Assembly: GCA_026705295.1 (NCBI GenBank) | Contig: JAPPBA010000117.1 | Coordinates: 1 to 43,161, forward strand | Source of the DNA: Candidatus Palauibacter australiensis | GTDB lineage: Bacteria; Gemmatimonadota; Gemmatimonadetes; Palauibacterales; Palauibacteraceae | Reading direction: 5' to 3' | DNA: 43,161 bases | Part shown: positions 25,108-33,162 of the stretch, in pieces | How the letters are laid out: every line of letters starts with the position of its first letter | Position numbering within the stretch: position 1 is the first letter of the stretch | Made by a program: the position numbers and the translations under genes | The notes under the pieces: generated by a model | Seen by the model: the letters and a program-made list of their open reading frames with translations, nothing else | What the model was told of the DNA's origin: nothing | Database searches by the model: none

Positions 25108-27824
25108 AGCGTGTCTTCGAGGTCGCGGAGGAACTGAGACTCGACACGAGTCACCTCATCCAGCTGCTGCGGGAGATGGAGGTGCCCGTGCGGAGCCACA
25201 TGTCGAGCGTGGATTCGGCGAGTGTGGCGCGTCTGCACGCACGGCTCGAACGCGAACGGAGGGGTGAGGCGGTCACCGGAACCGCGGCCCCCGTGCGGCG
25301 ACGCCGTCGCCGGCGGAGGGCCGCTCCCGCGTCGCTCACCGCCGCGACGCCGGACGTCGAAATCGAAGAAGGGCCCGGGCCATCGCCCGAGGCGATGGAA
25401 GAGGCCGAGACCGCAGCCGCCGAGGCGCCCGATGCCGAATCTCCGGTCGAGGCCGGGATCGAGGTCGAGCCCGAGGTCGAGCCCGAAGCTGAAACCGACA
25501 CCGAGGCCCCGCGGGCGGAGACCGAATTCGAGCCTGAGGTCGAGGTCGCTCCGGAGCCCTCCGAGGCTCCCGAGACCGCCCCCGAGGAGGCCGAGGCGGC
25601 GGAGCCGGAAGCGAGTGTCGAGGTAGCGGAGCCGACGGCGCCGGAATTCGCCGAGACCGAAACGGAACCTGTGGAACCGGCGGCGGACGGGGAGGTGGAG
25701 GCGCCGTCCGATCCGCCTCGTCCCGCGCGTCGGCCGAAGCCGGTCCGTCGGGACATGCCGTCGCCCGCCTCCCCGTCGGCGCCCTCGGGCCCCAGGGCCT
25801 CGGCGGGCCCCGGCGGCAAGGTGCGAATCTCGGCGGAAGGTTACACGGTCGATGGTCGCAAGAAGTCTCGCGGCGGAGATGGAAAAAAGCGGCGTCGCGT
25901 GGACCGGAACGCCGTCCAGCAGAATTTCCGCAAGACGCTGGCCGCGATGGGGCAGTCCTCGCCGCGGAAGCGGCGTCGCGAGACGCAGCAGCAGCAGCGC
26001 GAGGCGGAGCGCGAGCAGCGCGAACTCGAACAGCGCACGGAGAAGGCGACGGTTCGGGTCAACGAGTTCCTCACCGTGTCGGAGCTCGCCGACCTGATCG
26101 AGGTCCCGCCGCAGGCCATCATCACGTCGGCGTTCAAGAACCTCGGCCTCATGGTGACGATCAATCAGCGGCTCGACTTCGGCCAGATCGAACTCATCTG
26201 CGAGGAAGCCGGCTTCACGGCGATCCGCGAGGAGGGGTTCGAAGCGGACCTCGCCAGCGACGACGAAGATATGCCCGAGGACGAGAGCCAGTTGGTGCCC
26301 CGGCCGCCCATCGTGACGGTGATGGGCCACGTCGACCATGGAAAGACCTCGCTGCTCGACCGTATCCGGAGCACGAACGTGATCGCGGGAGAGGCCGGCG
26401 GGATCACGCAGCATATCGGCGCCTATCACGTGGTTCTCTCGGAGGGCCGAACGATCACCTTCCTCGACACGCCCGGCCACGAGGCGTTCACGGCCATGCG
26501 TGCGCGCGGCGCGGAAGTTACGGACATCGTGATCCTCGTCGTGGCGGCCGACGACTCCGTGATGCCGCAGACGATCGAGGCGATCAGCCACGCCCGGAAC
26601 GCGTCGGTGCCGATCGTCGTCGCGGTGAACAAGGTCGATCTCCCCGCGGCGGATGTGAATCGGGTCAAGACGGAGCTCCTCGCGCGCGAGGTGGTTCTGG
26701 AGGACTTCGGCGGCGAGATCCTCGGCGCGGATGTCTCGGCGAAGACGGGGGAAGGGTTGGACGACCTCCTCGAAAAGGTCCTTCTCCAGGCCGAGATTCT
26801 CGAGCTGAAGGCGAACCCGGAGCGAGAGGCCCGGGGGACGGTCGTCGAGGCGCAGCTGGACCGCGGCATGGGTCCGGTGGCGACCGTGCTCGTGGAGCGG
26901 GGTACGCTGGAGGTGGGTGCCGATTTCGTCTGCGGACTCCATGGCGGTCGGGTTCGCGCACTCCTCGATGAGCGGGGCCGAAAAGTCACGAGCGCCGGTC
27001 CGGGGATCCCCGTGCGGGTGCTCGGGATCGAAGGGGTGCCGCAGGCGGGCGACTCCCTCGTGGTCCTCTCTGCCGCGCGGGTGCGCGAGATCGTCTCGCG
27101 GCGCCAGCAGCTGGAGCGCGAGAAGGACATCCGTCGCCGGGCGACCGGAACGCGACTCGAGGATGTCTTCGCCGCGGTCAAGGCGGGCGAGGGCGCGCGT
27201 CTGAACGTCGTCATCAAGGGCGATACGGACGGCTCGGTCCAGGCGCTCTCCGACAGCATCGAGCGGCTGTCGACCGACGAGGTTTCGGTGGAGGTCATCC
27301 ACCGGGCGGTGGGCGGCATCAACGAGTCCGATATCCTTCTCGCCTCGACTTCACAGGCGATCATCGTCGGTTTCCACGTCCGACCCGACGCCGGCGCGGC
27401 GGCCGCCGCGGAACGCGAATCAATCGAGATCCGGATCTACAACGTGATCTACGAAGCGGTAGAGGAGATCCGTCTCGCGCTCGAAGGCCTGCTCGCGCCC
27501 GAGCAGCGTGAGGTCACGGTCGGCATGGCCGAGATCCGCGAGCTTTTCCGCGTCCCGAAGGCCGGGACGATCGCAGGCTGCTACGTCCAGACCGGCACCA
27601 TGCGGCGGAACCTTCCAATCCGCCTCCTGCGCGACCAGATCCAGATCTACCAGGGTCGGATCGACAGCCTGCGGCGGTTCAAGGAGGATGTGCGCCAGGT
27701 GAGAGACGGGTACGAGTGCGGCATCTCGGTCGAGAACTACAACGATATCAAGATTGGCGATGTGATCGAGTGCTACGAGGTGGTGGAGGTTGCGCGCACC
27801 CTCTCCGGAGCACCGGCAGGCTGA
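25104..27824 (+). CDS. infB: Translation initiation factor IF-2
   Basis: IF-2 is the GTPase that delivers initiator tRNA to the 30S subunit. The 906-residue protein starts with an IF2_N domain (KRVFEVAEELRLDTSHLIQL). A long low-complexity linker (about 55-300) follows, rich in Glu, Pro, Ala and Val, with repeats such as EVEPEVEPEAETDTEAP and basic patches. The core contains a second IF2_N segment (about 317-370) and the G domain: GHVDHGKT (408-415), the switch GGITQHIGAY, DTPGHEAF and NKVD. Domains II-IV complete the C-terminus. The ATG at 25104 overlaps the ylxQ stop. Linker length and acidity vary widely in this family. Confidence 0.97.
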   Translation: MKRVFEVAEELRLDTSHLIQLLREMEVPVRSHMSSVDSASVARLHARLERERRGEAVTGTAAPVRRRRRRRRAAPASLTAATPDVEIEEGPGPSPEAMEEAETAAAEAPDAESPVEAGIEVEPEVEPEAETDTEAPRAETEFEPEVEVAPEPSEAPETAPEEAEAAEPEASVEVAEPTAPEFAETETEPVEPAADGEVEAPSDPPRPARRPKPVRRDMPSPASPSAPSGPRASAGPGGKVRISAEGYTVDGRKKSRGGDGKKRRRVDRNAVQQNFRKTLAAMGQSSPRKRRRETQQQQREAEREQRELEQRTEKATVRVNEFLTVSELADLIEVPPQAIITSAFKNLGLMVTINQRLDFGQIELICEEAGFTAIREEGFEADLASDDEDMPEDESQLVPRPPIVTVMGHVDHGKTSLLDRIRSTNVIAGEAGGITQHIGAYHVVLSEGRTITFLDTPGHEAFTAMRARGAEVTDIVILVVAADDSVMPQTIEAISHARNASVPIVVAVNKVDLPAADVNRVKTELLAREVVLEDFGGEILGADVSAKTGEGLDDLLEKVLLQAEILELKANPEREARGTVVEAQLDRGMGPVATVLVERGTLEVGADFVCGLHGGRVRALLDERGRKVTSAGPGIPVRVLGIEGVPQAGDSLVVLSAARVREIVSRRQQLEREKDIRRRATGTRLEDVFAAVKAGEGARLNVVIKGDTDGSVQALSDSIERLSTDEVSVEVIHRAVGGINESDILLASTSQAIIVGFHVRPDAGAAAAAERESIEIRIYNVIYEAVEEIRLALEGLLAPEQREVTVGMAEIRELFRVPKAGTIAGCYVQTGTMRRNLPIRLLRDQIQIYQGRIDSLRRFKEDVRQVRDGYECGISVENYNDIKIGDVIECYEVVEVARTLSGAPAG

Positions 27825-27839
27825 CCTTCGGCGGGCATC

Positions 27840-28124
27840 ATGGCCGTCATCGGGGTAGGCCGCTGGGTGTTTCACCTCCCGGGCTGCCGGTCGCTCAAGG
27901 CGAAGCGGTCGGTGGTCCGCGGCCTGCGCGAGCGCACCATCCTGAAGTTCCGGGTCTCCGCCTCCGAGACCGGCCTCCGCGACCGGGCCTCGATGGCCGA
28001 GATCACGGCCTGCGTCGTATCGGGCCAACGTCGGCATGCCGAATCGGTCCTCGGACGCGTCGACCTCTTCCTGAGATCCGACCCGAGGGCGCACGTCATC
28101 GAGTCGGAGACCGAGTTCCTGTGA
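27840..28124 (+). CDS. ylxP: DUF503-family protein YlxP
   Basis: The 94-residue protein matches the DUF503/YlxP family: VGRWVFHLPGCRSLKAKRSVVRGL-type N-terminus (the LKAKRSVV core is clear), KFRVSASETGLRDR, AEITACVVSGQRRHAESVL, and a final ESETEFL. YlxP lies beside rbfA in many bacteria, and has been linked to ribosome assembly, but its biochemical role is unsettled. The ATG at 27840 lies 15 bases after infB. Only 28 bases separate it from rbfA. Confidence 0.88.
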   Translation: MAVIGVGRWVFHLPGCRSLKAKRSVVRGLRERTILKFRVSASETGLRDRASMAEITACVVSGQRRHAESVLGRVDLFLRSDPRAHVIESETEFL

Positions 28125-28152
28125 AGGCCGGCGGCCCGGCGCGGGGGAGCGC

Positions 28153-28509
28153 GTGACCCATCGTCACCGGAGCGAACGGTTGGGCGAACTGTTCCGGCGC
28201 GAACTCACGCGCCTCCTTCTCGGATCGCTCAAGGATCCGCGTCTCGACGGAGTGACGGTGACCGACGTGCGGGCCACCCGGGATCTCTCCTTCGCGACCG
28301 TCTACATTCGCTCGGACGAGGATGTGTCGGAGGGAATCGAGGGGCTGGAACACGCGGTGGGGTTCATAAGACGGGAACTGGGCCGGTCGCTCCGGCTGCG
28401 GAAGATCCCGGAGTTCCGCTTCCTGCCGGATGAAACGCCCGAGCACGCGAGCCGGATCGAGGAACTGCTGCGCCGGGCTCGCGAGGACGCGGGGCCGCGT
28501 GACGACTGA
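28153..28509 (+). CDS. rbfA: 30S ribosome-binding factor RbfA
   Basis: RbfA binds the immature 30S subunit and helps 16S rRNA 5'-end maturation. The 118-residue protein has the KH-type fold with RSERLGELFRRELTRLLLG, KDPRLDGVTVTDVRATRDL, FATVYIRSDED, and a C-terminal RKIPEFRFLPDETPEHASRI block. The GTG at 28153 is supported by GGGGGAG a few bases upstream. Its last 11 bases overlap the truB start. Confidence 0.93.
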   Translation: MTHRHRSERLGELFRRELTRLLLGSLKDPRLDGVTVTDVRATRDLSFATVYIRSDEDVSEGIEGLEHAVGFIRRELGRSLRLRKIPEFRFLPDETPEHASRIEELLRRAREDAGPRDD

Positions 28510-29413
28510 AGCCGGTCTGCTCCTCGTCGACAAGCCGGCCGGAGCGACGTCGCACGACATCGTCCTTCGGATACGGCGAAAGCTGGGGGTGCGCCGGATC
28601 GGCCACACGGGCACGCTCGACCCCTTCGCGACGGGGCTCCTGCTGTCGCTCGTCGGGTCGTTCACCCGGCTCGCCGACCTCTACCACGGACTCCCGAAAT
28701 CCTACGATGCGACGCTGGCGCTGGGGCGGGAGACGGACACGGACGACCTCACGGGGAAGACCGTATCGGAGGATGCCGGTTGGCGGGAGCTGGACGGCGA
28801 GGCGATCCGGGCCTCCTTCGCAGCCCGCGAGGGCGTCGGACGCCAGGTGCCCTCCTCCTACTCGGCGCGCCGCACCGGCGGCGAGCGCGCCTATGCGCTG
28901 GCCCGCCGCGGGGAGCGCCCCGAACTGCAGGCACGCGAGGTGACCATCCACGAGATCGCGGTCACGGACATCGATCTCCCTCGGATCCGCTTCCGCGCGA
29001 GCGTCTCCACCGGCACCTACGTACGTGCGCTGGCCCGCGACATCGGGCGGGACCTCGGACCCGGGGCGCACCTTACGGCGCTGCGCCGCAGCGCGATCGG
29101 CCCGTTCGGGGTAGACGAGGCAACCGCTCCCGACGCGGTGGCGGAAGCCGTGGCCGAGGCGTCCACCGCCTGGCGCCCCGGGATGGCCGCGCTGCCGTGG
29201 GTGTGGCGGCGCGAACTGAACGATGGAGAGCGGGACGAGATCCGGTACGGAAGGCCGGTCGAGCGTGGGGACGTGCTGCCGCCGTCCGGGAGCGCGCCCG
29301 ATTCGCGGGGGGGCTCCACGAACCCGGTCGCGCTGTACGCCTCCGATGAGCTCTTCGCCATCGCCCAGGAGCGCGATGGCCGCCTCTACCCGAAGAAGGT
29401 GTTTGCCGCGTGA
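28499..29413 (+). CDS. truB: tRNA pseudouridine(55) synthase TruB
   Basis: TruB isomerises U55 in the T loop of nearly all tRNAs. The 304-residue protein shows LLLVDKPAGATSHDIV at its N-terminus, the catalytic loop GHTGTLDPFATGLLL (Asp41), YDATLALGRETDTDD, QVPSSYSARRTGGERAY (substrate binding), and STGTYVRALARDIGRDLG. The GTG at 28499 is chosen because the conserved VDKPAG begins ten residues later. Upstream in-frame codons read the rbfA gene in another frame. The stop overlaps ribF as GTGA. Confidence 0.95.
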   Translation: MTTEAGLLLVDKPAGATSHDIVLRIRRKLGVRRIGHTGTLDPFATGLLLSLVGSFTRLADLYHGLPKSYDATLALGRETDTDDLTGKTVSEDAGWRELDGEAIRASFAAREGVGRQVPSSYSARRTGGERAYALARRGERPELQAREVTIHEIAVTDIDLPRIRFRASVSTGTYVRALARDIGRDLGPGAHLTALRRSAIGPFGVDEATAPDAVAEAVAEASTAWRPGMAALPWVWRRELNDGERDEIRYGRPVERGDVLPPSGSAPDSRGGSTNPVALYASDELFAIAQERDGRLYPKKVFAA

Positions 29414-30330
29414 GCGGGCTCCCCCCGCACGTCCGGGGCACCGTCGTCACCATGGGGACCTTCGATGGAGTCCACCTCGGGCACCAGGCGATCCTGCGCG
29501 ACGTCGGGCGCCGAGCGCGCGCCCGGCACGGCCATGCCGTGCTGCTCACCTTCGACCCTCACCCCCTGAGCGTCGTGCGCCCCGAAGCTGCCCCCGCCCT
29601 CCTCACGCTGCCGGACGAGAAGAAGGAGATGCTCGCCCAACTCGGGCTCGACTACGCCGCGTTCGTCTCCTTCACGCTGGAGTTCTCCCGTTACTCCCCC
29701 GAGCAGTTCGTGGAGCACCTCATCGTCCCGTGCTTCCGCCCCGCGGAGGTCGTGATCGGGTACGACCACGGGTTCGGGCGCGGACGCGCCGGGGACGTTG
29801 CCGTGCTCGAGCGGCTGGGCGGAATCCACGGGTTCGAGGTCTCCGTCGTCGGAGGCGTCGAAGCGGACGGATCGCCCGTCTCATCCACCCGGGTCCGGCA
29901 GGCCGTGTCGGCGGGCGACATGGAGGGTGCCACCGCGGGCCTCGGTCGTCCGTACTCGTTCCGCGGGACGGTGATCCGGGGACTGGGACGGGGCAGGGCG
30001 CTCGGCTTTCCGACCGCCAACCTCACGCCTCCTCCTCCCGACAAACTCCTTCCGGCCGAAGGCATCTACGCCGTGCGCGCGACGCTCGGCTCCGAACGAA
30101 CCGAGGGGCTGCTGCACCTCGGGCCCCGGCCGACCTTTGCGGGCTCGCCGCCGGCCATCGAACTCTTCCTCATCGATTTCAAGCGTGACATCTACGGAGA
30201 GCGCGTGATCGTCGATGTCCTCCACAGGCTGCGCGAGGTGCGGGCGTTCGAGTCGGGAGACGATCTCGTCGCGCAGATGCGCCGGGATCTCGCGGACGGC
30301 CTCGAATACTTCAGGGAAACGGGCAGATGA
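29410..30330 (+). CDS. ribF: Bifunctional riboflavin kinase/FAD synthetase
   Basis: RibF phosphorylates riboflavin to FMN and adenylates FMN to FAD. The 306-residue protein has the N-terminal adenylyltransferase with TMGTFDGVHLGHQAIL, LTFDPHP, IGYDHGFGRGRAGD, and SSTRVRQAVSAGD. The C-terminal kinase shows RGLGRGRALGFPTANL, EGIYAV, and the later FLIDFKRDIYGERV. Both domains are complete. It starts with GTG 29410 overlapping truB. Here the usual run truB-ribF-rpsO-pnp is interrupted, since two accessory genes sit between ribF and rpsO. Confidence 0.95.
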   Translation: MSGLPPHVRGTVVTMGTFDGVHLGHQAILRDVGRRARARHGHAVLLTFDPHPLSVVRPEAAPALLTLPDEKKEMLAQLGLDYAAFVSFTLEFSRYSPEQFVEHLIVPCFRPAEVVIGYDHGFGRGRAGDVAVLERLGGIHGFEVSVVGGVEADGSPVSSTRVRQAVSAGDMEGATAGLGRPYSFRGTVIRGLGRGRALGFPTANLTPPPPDKLLPAEGIYAVRATLGSERTEGLLHLGPRPTFAGSPPAIELFLIDFKRDIYGERVIVDVLHRLREVRAFESGDDLVAQMRRDLADGLEYFRETGR

Positions 30331-31448
30331 CCGGCAAACTGACGGTATCGACGAGGCATCCGTGGTTCATCGCCCTGATCGTCTGCGCGGGCATCCCGCG
30401 ACCGTCCGCGGCCCAGCCGCTCCTCGCGATCGCCGACGAAGCGGGGGAATGTGCCGTGCAACTCCGGGAAATTCTTCGTCTCGGCGACCCCGGCGATCCC
30501 GGAACGATCGGCAGCCGTCCGGAGATCACGCGCACCGCCCGGGGCGACTACATCGTGGCGAGCGGGGAGAACCGCGGACAACTGCTCGTATTCGATTCGG
30601 GCGGCGCCTTCCTGGAGGTCCTGGGAGGGAACGGAGACGGGCCCGGCGAGTATCGCGTCCCGGGACGCGTGCGCCCCGGATCCGATGGCAGCCTGCGGAT
30701 CCTCGACCTCGTCAACCGCCGCATCACGCATGTGTCCCCGGATGGAGGACTGCTTGAAACGACGGATATCCGAAGCCTCCACGGGCTCGACTTCGCGACC
30801 CTCGGCGCCGGGGAACGCCACGCCGTCTCGGGGTTCGGCCAGACGGACGATGGACTGAGTGCGACGACGGAAGTCATCGGTAGCGATGGAGTCCGGCTCG
30901 CGAGCCTCGGTGCCGTGCCCGTCGCCTCGTGGCTCGTGAACTTCTTCCGCGCCCCCGTCGCGCTGGACGGACAGGGCCGGGTGTGGACGACCCGGGCGGG
31001 GGAATACGGGTTCGAGGCGTGGGATCCGGGGGGCGGGAGCGAGCCGATCGCGCACCTGACCGGAGAGCCCGACTGGTTCGATCCGGGACCGCCGCAGCCC
31101 GGGGCGCCCGTTTCGGCGCCGGCTCCCTCCATCGTCATCAGTCTTCGTGTCGACCGCGGCCTGTTGTGGGCGGGCACGTGGGTCGCCGACGAGAGCCGGG
31201 AGGCGGGCGCCGTCGCGACGCCGTCGCCGCTCGAACTCGACCGTCTCCTCGACACCATGCTCGATGTGATCGATCCCGCCAGCGGGGCACTCATCGCGCG
31301 CACCCGCCGGGACGAAGCGCTGCGGGGGACCGGGGACGACGCCCTCCTGTTCGGCGTTCGGGAGGACGGCGGAATCGCCCGCGCCGTCATCTTCGAGCCC
31401 GTCCTCGCCGGCCCCGGCTGTCCTGCCTCCAGCTCGCCGGGGCTGTGA
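30327..31448 (+). CDS. Secreted 6-bladed beta-propeller-like protein of unknown function
   Basis: The 373-residue protein begins with an N-terminal signal peptide (FIALIVCAGIPRPSAAQ, cleavage near residue 30). The mature part has repeated strand-turn blocks: TRTARGDYIVASGENRGQLL, GAFLEVLGGNGDGPGEYRVP, and SDGSLRILDLVNRRITHV. These are the motif pattern of the 6-bladed/NHL-like propellers that are abundant in Gemmatimonadota and Bacteroidota. No catalytic residue stands out, and the ligand is unknown. It overlaps ribF as ATGA and the next gene as GTGA, so it is expressed with the translation operon although it is not part of that machinery. Confidence 0.75.
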   Translation: MTGKLTVSTRHPWFIALIVCAGIPRPSAAQPLLAIADEAGECAVQLREILRLGDPGDPGTIGSRPEITRTARGDYIVASGENRGQLLVFDSGGAFLEVLGGNGDGPGEYRVPGRVRPGSDGSLRILDLVNRRITHVSPDGGLLETTDIRSLHGLDFATLGAGERHAVSGFGQTDDGLSATTEVIGSDGVRLASLGAVPVASWLVNFFRAPVALDGQGRVWTTRAGEYGFEAWDPGGGSEPIAHLTGEPDWFDPGPPQPGAPVSAPAPSIVISLRVDRGLLWAGTWVADESREAGAVATPSPLELDRLLDTMLDVIDPASGALIARTRRDEALRGTGDDALLFGVREDGGIARAVIFEPVLAGPGCPASSSPGL

Positions 31449-32590
31449 GCACAGCCTCTTCTCAGGTGGGCGAGCCAATCTTCGCGGCGGAGGGGTTCGC
31501 CAAGCGATTCGGTGCCGCGGAAGTGCTCAGAGCGGCTTCGGTCCAGGCGTGGCCGGGGCGTGTGACGCTCCTCCTGGGGCGGAACGGATCCGGAAAGAGC
31601 ACGCTCCTGCGCTGCGCCCTCGGGCTTCTCGGCGCGGAAACCGGCTCCGTGAGGTGGCGTGGTCGCGCGACGCTACGCCCGCGGGTCGCCCGCCTGGCTC
31701 GGGAGGGTCTGTGCTTCGTGCCCGATGCGGGGCTGGCCGTTCCGAGTCGGCGCGTTCACACCCATCTGGCCACGCTGGCCGCGGCATTTCCGGAGGCCCG
31801 TCGACTGACCGATCTCGATCCACTCGACGTGTCCCCATTCCTCGAGAGTCGGGTGCGCGAACTCTCGGGCGGCGAGCGGCGCCGCCTGGAACTCACCTTC
31901 GGACTTCTGCGCAACCCTCTGTGCCTGATCGCCGACGAGCCACTGACCGGTTTGGCTCCGGTCGACCAGCAGCGCGCGGTCCGGGCACTGCGGGACGCGG
32001 CCGGACGTGGCGCGGCGGTGCTGATCACGGGACACGAGGTCGAACTGCTCATGCAGGCCGCAGATGAAGTGGTATGGATCACGGCGGGAGGGACGCGCGT
32101 CATGGGGACTCCGGAACAGGCCTGGAGGCATCCCGAGTTTGGCTGGGACTACCTCGGCCGCCGCGGCCCAACCGAGCTGCGAACGGGCTCGAATCCCCAT
32201 TCGGGGGACCCGGACCGGCGTCGGGGCGGAGACGCCGACCCCGCGGTGCCCGCAACGCGGCGATCGAGCCGGATGCGCCGCATCTGGCTACCGGTGGCCG
32301 GTGCCGCGGCGGGAATCTGGATCACGGTCCGGCTCGCGCTGGCCGTGTTCGGGGCGGCGACGGGAACGCTCCCGCGAGCGGGTGACGGCACGTTTGTCCC
32401 GTGGGCCGCGGGCGTCACGATGCCCGTCGTCGGAGTATGCGTCCTTCTCTCGTGGATCGACCATCGCCGGCGGGGCGAGGGCGCCTTCCTGTCCGCCCTC
32501 GGTGTCGGCCGCCGCCGCGCGTTCATCGTCTGGACCGCGACGTGTCTGGGCTTGGAGATAGCGACCTTGGCGCTTCTCGCTGCCCTGTGA
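31445..32590 (+). CDS. ABC transporter ATPase fused to a C-terminal membrane domain
   Basis: The 381-residue protein has an ABC ATPase domain (about 10-235) with Walker A GRNGSGKST (45-53), signature LSGGERRRLEL (140-150), Walker B LCLIADEP (159-166) and H-loop ITGHEVE (H197). The Q-loop position reads CFVPDAGLAVPS, lacking the usual glutamine. After a polar linker (240-275) come three predicted membrane helices, about 280-303, 318-336 and 358-380, which end the protein. The helices do not resemble a complete permease. The protein overlaps the propeller gene as GTGA. It may be a self-sufficient half-system or may dimerise. The substrate is unknown. Confidence 0.82.
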   Translation: MSTASSQVGEPIFAAEGFAKRFGAAEVLRAASVQAWPGRVTLLLGRNGSGKSTLLRCALGLLGAETGSVRWRGRATLRPRVARLAREGLCFVPDAGLAVPSRRVHTHLATLAAAFPEARRLTDLDPLDVSPFLESRVRELSGGERRRLELTFGLLRNPLCLIADEPLTGLAPVDQQRAVRALRDAAGRGAAVLITGHEVELLMQAADEVVWITAGGTRVMGTPEQAWRHPEFGWDYLGRRGPTELRTGSNPHSGDPDRRRGGDADPAVPATRRSSRMRRIWLPVAGAAAGIWITVRLALAVFGAATGTLPRAGDGTFVPWAAGVTMPVVGVCVLLSWIDHRRRGEGAFLSALGVGRRRAFIVWTATCLGLEIATLALLAAL

Positions 32591-32627
32591 ACGGGCGGAC
32601 AATTCGGGGACTGAATGGCGACGCACC

Positions 32628-32656
32628 TTTACAGAGACGCTTGCGGATTCTAGTTT
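32628..32656 (+). promoter_or_regulatory. Candidate promoter for rpsO
   Basis: TTTACA (32628-32633, five of six consensus bases), a 17-base spacer and TAGTTT (32651-32656) precede rpsO. An overlapping alternative is TTGCGG (32641-32646) with TATCTG (32666-32671) at a wide 19-base spacing. Either would produce a leader of about 80-90 bases. Confidence 0.45.
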
Positions 32657-32678
32657 TGTTGGCTGTATCTGAAGCGGC

Positions 32679-32695
32679 ACGGCGGGCTTCGCCGT
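32679..32695 (+). promoter_or_regulatory. Hairpin in the rpsO leader (possible S15 operator)
   Basis: ACGGCG (32679-32684) and CGCCGT (32690-32695) form a perfect stem with a five-base loop in the rpsO leader. Ribosomal protein S15 is known to repress its own mRNA by binding leader structures in several unrelated bacterial groups. Whether this stem is part of such a site is only an inference. Confidence 0.3.
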
Positions 32696-32753
32696 CTTGC
32701 CGGTCGCTCCGCGGGTCGAAGCGGGGCGGCGGATCGAGGGATAACAGAGAGAC

Positions 32754-33017
32754 GTGGAAAAGACAGAGAAGCAGGGAATCATAGAGAAGTTCTCGCGACG
32801 CGAGAACGACCAGGGGTCGGCTCCGGTGCAGATCGCGCTGCTCACGGCCCGCATCGAAGAGTTGACCGGGCATTTCCGGGATCATCCAAAGGATCATCAC
32901 AGCCGTCGCGGACTCCTGAAGATGGTTGGCCGTCGCCGCCGACTGTTGAACTACCTCCGCCGGACGGATCTCGACCGCTACCGCACGGTCATTGAGGAGC
33001 TTGGGCTACGCCATTGA
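32754..33017 (+). CDS. rpsO: 30S ribosomal protein S15
   Basis: S15 is a primary 16S rRNA-binding protein that bridges to the 50S subunit. The 87-residue protein is of normal length and shows [59 protein letters not shown], and the final [12 protein letters not shown]. The start is GTG 32754. The context (in front of pnp, after ribF with two inserted genes) is the classic rpsO-pnp pair. Confidence 0.97.
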   Translation: MEKTEKQGIIEKFSRRENDQGSAPVQIALLTARIEELTGHFRDHPKDHHSRRGLLKMVGRRRRLLNYLRRTDLDRYRTVIEELGLRH

Positions 33018-33058
33018 GGCGCCGCCCCGCTCCGCAGACTTCCGCCTCCGCTTCCGCC

Positions 33059-33076
33059 GGCCCGCATCGTCGGGCC
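33059..33076 (+). terminator. Hairpin downstream of rpsO, C/T-rich tail
   Basis: GGCCCG (33059-33064) and CGGGCC (33071-33076) form a perfect six-base-pair stem with a six-base loop, about 40 bases after the rpsO stop. A pyrimidine-rich tail follows, but no uninterrupted T run, so termination would be leaky at best. The rest of the 228-base rpsO-pnp gap holds the short ORF and hairpin listed next. Confidence 0.35.
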
Positions 33077-33162
33077 CCCGACTTTCCTTCCCTTGTACCG
33101 CGCCGGATCCCCCCGACCGGGGTGCTGAATCGAAGAAGCTGATGCAGGGTTGAAAAGACAAC

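Noticed and set aside
25440-25700. Repeated GAG/GTC/CCC-like units in infB as a tandem DNA repeat
   Set aside because: The units are irregular and explained by the Glu-Val-Pro-rich protein linker; no exact repeat unit persists.
24555-27302. A 915-codon open frame on the minus strand opposite nusA, ylxQ and infB
   Set aside because: It is antisense to three clearly recognised genes, its translation is arginine- and histidine-rich with no motif, and long open antisense frames are expected where third codon positions are nearly always G or C.
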